64,000 nt of DNA from positions 17,530,645-17,594,644 of the forward strand of contig NC_052350.1 of NCBI RefSeq assembly GCF_009727055.1, in the 5' to 3' direction. Below the pieces are notes generated by a model. It did not search any database. It had not been told where the DNA came from and was given only the letters and a program-made list of their open reading frames with translations. Each line of letters opens with the position of its first letter. The first letter of the stretch is position 1. This DNA is from Benincasa hispida (lineage: Eukaryota; Streptophyta; Magnoliopsida; Cucurbitales; Cucurbitaceae). The translations under genes were made by a program, and so were the position numbers. Positions 58,557 through 64,000 of this stretch are shown in pieces.

Positions 58557-59127
58557 ATGTTTGGAGTGCAAAGTTGAGTTAGGGTATCTAGTACATTTTT
58601 TTTCAATGAAATTTATTATGTCCTTGATTTTTTTGCTTTTTTTTTTTTAATTTCCACTATGCACATGTTTTCCTAAAATTTTTAACATTAAAAAATGCAT
58701 AATTTTTTTCCATTCTTAAAACATAAGAACTTCCTACAAAGTAAATATATTCTAAACACAAACTTTGAATTAATATTTTGAATATTCAATTACATGACAT
58801 TTTTTTTTTCATTCCTAAACACCAAATATATTACAAAAAAAAAATGAAAATTTTCACAATTACTTAGCCCACATGAACATCAAAGAAGCTTAAAAATTGA
58901 AATAGTTTGTGTTTTACTTCTTCAAAATGTAATAACTTTTTGTTTTTTTCTTGAAAAATATAACAAAATTTTGTTTTTCTTCTGAAAAAATGTAACTTAT
59001 TTTCTCCACACAATTTGAACACCCAATTACATAATAATTTTATCAACATTTAAAGTTTGTAGGTAAAATATTGAGTCCATAATTTTTACCAACTCAACCG
59101 ACTCACTTTAGGTTGCCAAACACTCCC
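58557..59127. mobile_element. Small DNA-transposon-like element, copy 1
   Basis: The left end GTTTGGAGTGCAAAGTTGAG and the reverse complement of the right end (GGGAGTGTTTGGCAACC...GTTGAGTTGG) share words, suggesting inverted termini with TA-rich flanks (TTTAT left, TAAAT right), as in Tourist/Harbinger-type MITEs. The interior 58665-59063 is duplicated at 59637-60036. Class is tentative. Confidence 0.45.
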
Positions 59128-59315
59128 TAAATATCACTCCATATGTTTTTACTAAACTGAAAAAGTGAAAAAATGAAAAAGAACATACACTAAATGAAAA
59201 AAGAGAGGTGATATTTTCTTCCTGGCCTAGAAGAGATACATGAAAAAAAAAATTAAGAAGAAGAAAAGAAACATTAAAAGGATTTTCTATTAACAAAATT
59301 AGAAAAAGATATATA

Positions 59316-59330
59316 NNNNNNNNNNNNNNN
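59316..59330. other. Assembly gap (run of N)
   Basis: About 15 Ns between ATATA and a poly-A run. Here no flanking duplication is seen. The gap lies between the two related 400-bp repeat copies, a plausible cause of assembly trouble. Confidence 0.95.
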
Positions 59331-59636
59331 AAAAAAAAATGAAAGCAAAGTAGTTGGGAAGGGTCAACAAAATTAAAAGGAAGAAAAATAGAAGGGAGAG
59401 AAGATACCTCATAAAAATTGGGAGGTTGAAGTTAATTTATAGAGAAAATTCAAATTTCAATCGTAATTTGATTTTATTTTTAATCAAATTATATTAACAG
59501 AAAATGACATGATTCTTTTTTTATAAAATGCGATTTTTTAAATAAATCTTTCCTGTAGTAGAGATTTCTAAAATATTATTTATAAAAAAAAAAAAAAAAA
59601 AAAAGGGAAACCCCTTTATTTTTTTTACGTGAATGG

Positions 59637-60036
59637 TTGTTTTCTTATTAACAAATTTTAAAACACTCTTAAAAATGCATAATTTTTTCATTCTTAAAAA
59701 ATAACAACTCCCTACCATGTAAACATATCCTTAACATAAATTTTGAATTCAATTTTTGAATATTCAATTACATAATATATTTTTTCTATTCCTAAACACC
59801 AAACGTATTTCAAACAAATGAAAATTTTCATAATTACTTAGTCCTCATGAACACTGAAGAAGCTTACAAATTGAACAACTTTGTGTTTTGCTTCTTGAAA
59901 ATTGTAACAACTTTTTGTTTTTTCTTGATAATGTAACAACTTTTTGTTTTTTCTTCTTGAAAAATATAACGTATTTCACCACACAATTTCAACACCCAAT
60001 TTCATAACAATTTTATCAACATTTAAAGTTGGTGGG
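59637..60036. repeat. Second, truncated copy of the 58.6-kb element
   Basis: It matches 58665-59063 in direct orientation through AAAAATGCATAATTTTTT, AATATTCAATTACAT, TTCCTAAACACCAAA, CATGAACA-TGAAGAAGCTTA, and TTTTATCAACATTTAAAGTT, with many substitutions. It lacks the outer ends. The divergence makes an assembly duplicate unlikely. Confidence 0.75.
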
Positions 60037-60039
60037 AAG

Positions 60040-60713
60040 GGTGTGGAATACCACTAAGCGGAAGCAATTGAATGTGTGTCTCTAATTTTGTTTTACAGAA
60101 CAATAAATGCAAAGTGACAGAAATAATGATAAACATAAAATAACTAAGCAAGCTTCTTTTATTGAGAATTCTACATAGAAGAAAGCGAAACTCACCTTGG
60201 AAGACTTAACTCTTCACGTTTCCTCTCCACAGCTAAGTGCCACATACGGAACTTCTTCTCCCAAACTCAAGTGGAAATTCACAGCAAGATAGTAATCCAA
60301 AACGAACATCACCAAAGGTTATTCCTCGTTATTCTCAAAGTGAGAATCACACAGAGTTATGTGAGCTTGCAATTTTAAATTTGTGAAAAGGAAGGAGAGA
60401 GTTTTTGCTGAAAGATTTTTACTTCATATACAAAGCACTGGGAGGAAGAAGATGAAGATAATAAAAAAAAAATCCCTCCAACTTCCTTTTTTTTTTTTGT
60501 GGTCATACATACGTTTTGTTCCACTTTACTAATGTTTTATTTTTATGGATCCTGATGTATTGGAAAAGAACTCTTTGTAAGATTTTACTTAACTAATAGA
60601 AGTTTTGATGTTTTCTTTTAAAACCTTTTACCAAAACACATCTCATAATAGAAAAGTTTAGGTATGCATATCGGTGCAGTCGGACCTTGCTATGTAAGGG
60701 TTAGGTCGTTACA
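60040..60713 (+). mobile_element. LTR remnants, ending at a gypsy primer-binding site
   Basis: The part 60040-60480 (CCACTAAGCGGAAGCAATTG, GGTTATTCCTCGTTATTC) looks like a minus-oriented LTR piece. The part from about 60525 to 60713 ends GTTAGGTCGTTACA, which by position before the primer site is the 3' end of a Ty3/gypsy 5' LTR. The left limit of each part is not visible. Confidence 0.45.
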
Positions 60714-60715
60714 GT

Positions 60716-60731
60716 TTGGTATCGGAGCATT
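60716..60731 (+). promoter_or_regulatory. Primer-binding site of a gypsy element
   Basis: TTGGTATCGGAGCATT follows the LTR end closely. It is the initiator-methionine tRNA complement (TGGTATCAGAGC) with a single change. This, together with the gag that follows, places the element among plant Ty3/gypsy retrotransposons, probably Tekay/Del-like (from memory of the LTR terminus). Confidence 0.75.
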
Positions 60732-60931
60732 AGAGCCAAGTAGGCTTACCTGCATTAGAAAAGTCGTGATGTTTGATGATTTAACCTATTAAGTGATGCC
60801 CTTAGTTATGCCGAATACGTTGGTAAGGTGAGTTTTTAGACATGTAACCTAGTGAGTAATTTAGTAAGCATAAGTATAAGTAAGAGAAGTAGGATTAGAT
60901 TGTTTCTTTATCATGAAAATATGTGTGCCAG

Positions 60932-62045
60932 ATGCCACCTCGATGAGCTCCAACACGACGAGACAGACCTCGAAGTGAACCCATAGGAGTTCAAAATCAA
61001 GGAAATGGATAAATTCCTTATGTGTTACTTACGCTAGAAATACTGCAATTACTAATACTGAAAATGAGCAATGCAAGCACAACGTCATCCATCACAGCAA
61101 TATCCAATGATATGGATGACTCAAAAATCATTCGAAAATTAAGGAAGTTCGATCCTTCAACATTTGGTGGAATATCTATGGATCCAACTACAACAAAGAA
61201 TTGGATAGTTGAAACAGAAACTATTTTTCGCCACATGAACACTCCATAAGAACATAAACTAAATTACACCACCTTCATGTTAAGAGGTGACACAAAGTTC
61301 TGGTGGGAATCCACAAAAAGAGCAATTGAAGGTTCAGCTTTGTGACATCAATTTATACGGACTTTTTACAACAAGTATTTTCCTTTGATAGTAAGATATA
61401 AAAAGGAAGCAAAATTTCTTAACCTTCATCAAGAGAACATGTCAGTGGCAGAGTATGAATGCAAATTTGATCGCTTGTCTCACATTGTCCCCTGACTAGT
61501 GGACAGAGAAGAAAAGAAAGTGGAAAGATTCATCTGAGGCTTAAGGTAAGGCATTCGGGGCAGTGTTACTGCTTTCCGACACAAAGAATATGCACTTTCC
61601 CTCAAGTTGGCCTTATTCATAGAAGTAGATTTTGCTGCCAAAACCTCAACTTCTGAACGAGGATTTATGTCAAATCAAAAGAGAAAATTCAACCAACCAG
61701 GCTTCCAACGTTCGCAGCAGTAAGCCAAAAATTTCTAGGGCACTCAAAGCGTACAACCACAGCAGAAGAACTAGACTTTAACATATCCTAAGTGCGGAAT
61801 TGTGGAAAGCACCATCAAGGGAAATGTTTTCAGAACTTAGAGTGTGTTTTAATTGTGGCTAAATGAGTCACCATGCAAAGGCTTGCCCAAAGCTCGTCAC
61901 CCAAGTATCAACTATTTAGAACACCCAGCCTATTAATAACAAGGTTACACCGCAGTAAAAAGAACGGGTGTTTGTTGTAACTCATCAAGAAGCGGAGAAT
62001 CAAGATGAAATCATTACAAGTACATTACCCATCCTGGGATCTTAT
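60932..62045 (+). pseudogene. Ty3/gypsy gag and protease start, with many stops
   Basis: The ATG at 60932 opens MPPR and meets TGA at codon 5. Further on, frames give RKFDPSTFGG, NWIVETETIFRHMN, TTFMLRGDTKFWWEST, YNKYFPLIVRYKKEAKFL, LHQENMSVAEYECKFDRL and RHKEYALSLKLALFIEVDFA, which is the retrotransposon gag domain. A zinc-knuckle region (61790-61900) and RVFVVTHQEAENQDEI, with TLPILGSY at the start of the protease, follow. Several stops look like CGA to TGA or CAG to TAG changes. The frame is cut at 62045 by an LTR insertion, before the protease active site. Confidence 0.88.
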
Positions 62046-63635
62046 TGTTGGGGTTGATGCCCTAAATCTCGTAGGTTCCTGTAGTTTGTAAACACATGTA
62101 TGAACAAACATTCAATTATTTATAATATATGATATTTTATTCACATTGTCTATGAAATATTTGATATTTTAGTTCCATTAACCATAAACCAATAAACTAA
62201 GATCCATGGTTATCGTTGTAACTTAAACATGTATGTAGAGACATACACGTGGATCGTGTTTTAAGTGATAACCTAAATAGTTTGTAGTATCTGGATAAGG
62301 TTGGATACCTTATCCTCGTGACACTACGAGTATGACCCACTTTGTAGGTGTTACAAATATTGTAAAGTGCTACAAATGATATGATCCTGATCATTCATGT
62401 ATTAGACATGCTAGCGGGGATATTCTATACAACGGAGTTTGTATAAGGCTAAACCACAAAATATTTAGTCTCGTTATATAACGTCGTTTATAATTAAGAC
62501 TTTCATTTCATTAGGATGACCATAGGTAACAGGACTTTAATCCTGAGTGAGTTGTGAACTCCTACCTATGAAGGCGGTCCCTTGATTTGCATGGGTGAGA
62601 GTGGCCAGGTCACTATCTCAACAAGCCTACCATTTTGGGGATTCGTTTGATTGGGGAGTTGGGAACTCAGCTACATAAGATGGAATTCACTCCTTTCCCG
62701 AAGTAGGGGTAAGTAGATAAATTGCTTCCTTAAGGGCTAATTTTAGGTCTTAAATAATGTGGCGTCACACCCGCTCTTGGCCCGAGAGGGGTTTATAAAG
62801 AAAATCAGGCATTAGGATTTCAATGAGCAGCGAAAGGATCGTTCCAAATTCCATTCGAAATTGAACACTAACAATTACAGTCAATAAACGGAAACTAACA
62901 GGTCATGCATAACATGAAATTACAGCATGCTTACAAAGAATATCAAAGGATAGAGTATGCATACCTTTGAAGAAACATTCTTCAAACTCCCTCGATCAGT
63001 CTACAGGCGTCCACAACAACACAACCCTCAAACGCAACGACCGGTGCAACACGATCACCAGCACGATAGTTAACGGATGATGGATAATGTGATTAAAGAG
63101 TTTAGTAGTTATTCACATACCGTTGGAGCTTCAAGCTACAGGTTCATAAGGTCCCCTTGGTAGCTCAATGGATTTACGTTGAGAATCAGTTTTTGGAATT
63201 AATTTGAAATGTTCAAATTAATAAGAGAGAATTTGATTTATATGATATAATTAAATTAATTACATTATATATAATATAATTGATATAATTTATTTGATAC
63301 ATTGTTGTTTGATTTGAGGAACTAATATTTGAATATGATTCAAATATATTTTCTATGAATTAGATTCATAGTTATTAAATTTAATATAAATATGATTTAT
63401 ATTAAATACCATTAAAAAAAAAGTATGGTTTATATATTGTATATGATACACTATTAAAACTATAGGTTATAAATATAATATGATAAGTTAGTTATTATAT
63501 TTATTTGTATTTATTAATTATTTGATAATTAAATTCTTTTTCTCAAATAACCACTCTTAGTGGGTAGTTATTAAGTTTTATGGAAAAGGTGGGATAAATG
63601 AAATGGTTTTAATTATTCAACTATTCTCCTATTGA
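62046..63635 (+). mobile_element. LTR of the ~1.9 kb family, truncated and patched
   Basis: It begins TGTTGGGGTTGATGCCC inside the gypsy protease coding region and follows the family order (GGATAAGGTTGGATACC, GTTTGTATAAGGCTAAACC, GTTGTGAACTCCTACC, GGCCCGAGAGGGG, then TTCATAAGGTCCCCTTGG). About 250 bp of expected sequence is replaced by foreign DNA at 62810-63063. The right end is lost near 63635, where gypsy coding sequence begins. The left pentamer is CTTAT; no matching right copy was found. Confidence 0.8.
62810..63063 (-). mobile_element. Foreign patch replacing part of the LTR
   Basis: After GGCCCGAGAGGGG the family sequence stops. A block with GCGAAAGGATCGTTCC, GGTCATGCATAACATG and CAACGACCGGTGCAACACG follows, and family sequence resumes at AGTTAACGGATGATGGATAA. 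The inserted block reads like the end of another LTR in reverse orientation (compare the GAAAGGATCG start at 40627). Replacement, not simple insertion, suggests deletion plus filling or gene conversion. Confidence 0.6.
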
Positions 63636-63636
63636 A

Positions 63637-64000
63637 AAAACGTGTCTTTCACTCTTCTTCGAAATAGATAAGTTGAGACACTACATGCAAGACTTCATAA
63701 TCCATTTAATTGCGAAAGTTGATCCCATCAAATACATTATGTCTAAGCCAATCATCTCAGGGCGTTTGGCTAAGTGGACAATCATACTTCAACAATACGA
63801 CATCATTTATGTGTCGCAAAAGGTGATTAAAGGGCAAACACTGACCTACTTTTTGGCAAATCACCCGGTTCCATCAGATTGGAAGTTAAATGAAGACTTG
63901 TCTGATGATGAAGTTATCTTCACAGAAATCAGGGGGCCTTGGGTCATGTTCTTTGATGGTGCGGCTCGGAGAAGTGGTGCGTGGGAAGGAATCATCCTCA
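63637..64000 (+). mobile_element. Ty3/gypsy RNase H and second RNase H start, open to the window edge
   Basis: One frame stays open for about 120 codons from 63637 to the end. It reads CLSLFFEIDKLRHYM, VDPIKYIMSKPIISGRLAKW, QQYDIIYVSQKVIKGQ, FLANHPVP, then GPWVMFFDGAARRSG. The first part is the end of the RT-linked RNase H. The second is the beginning of an additional, archaeal-type RNase H with its FDGA active-site aspartate, a trait of Tat/Ogre-type gypsy elements. It is a different lineage from the gag at 60.9 kb. The element continues beyond the window. Confidence 0.85.

Overview
The window looks like nuclear DNA from a dicot plant, AT-rich with long intergenic stretches. It holds one intact multi-exon plant gene with GT-AG introns, amid Ty1/copia, Ty3/gypsy, hAT and MITE-type elements. 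Several repeat families (the ~1.9 kb TGTTGGGGTTGATG long terminal repeats and the MITE built on CTATCAGTGATAG palindromes) remind me of Cucurbitaceae. That placement is inference from memory and was not searched. Three assembly gaps (N at 4766, N at 13990, and an N run at about 59316-59330) show this is a draft scaffold.

The only convincing host gene is on the minus strand at 18337-22344. It has 11 exons encoding 640 residues: a leucine-rich-repeat receptor kinase of subfamily LRR-II, closest in my reading to Arabidopsis At4g30520 (SARK) and At2g23950. It has a signal peptide, an LRR domain, one membrane helix, a complete RD kinase domain and a C terminus ending AMELSGPR. Its leader is CT-rich and carries three short upstream ORFs.

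Almost everything else is mobile DNA. 1-8.2 kb: an old tandem repeat, a decayed copia element with its 3' LTR (1.5-3.9 kb), and a possible promoter fragment. 8.2-10.4 kb: a solo LTR with 5-bp target duplication inserted in an older copia LTR. 10.65-16.42 kb: a full-length but dead copia element on the minus strand. 18-23 kb: the kinase gene. 24.5-30.4 kb: a foldback MITE and a second, older copia element with a palindromic MITE inside its integrase. 30.78-34.87 kb: a complete hAT transposon with a perfect 8-bp target duplication and a broken RICESLEEPER-like transposase. 34.9-45.25 kb: a cluster of solo LTRs nested three deep. 48.5-51.2 kb: a long-terminal-inverted-repeat element and a 616-bp non-autonomous hAT. 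55-60 kb: small MITEs and a duplicated repeat. 60-64 kb: gypsy gag-protease remnants broken by another LTR, then gypsy RNase H coding sequence running off the window edge.

There is no operon-like cooperation between genes here. The main biology is a receptor-kinase island in transposon sediment whose insertion order can be read from target-site duplications. I saw no CRISPR array, rRNA, tRNA or convincing new multi-gene system.
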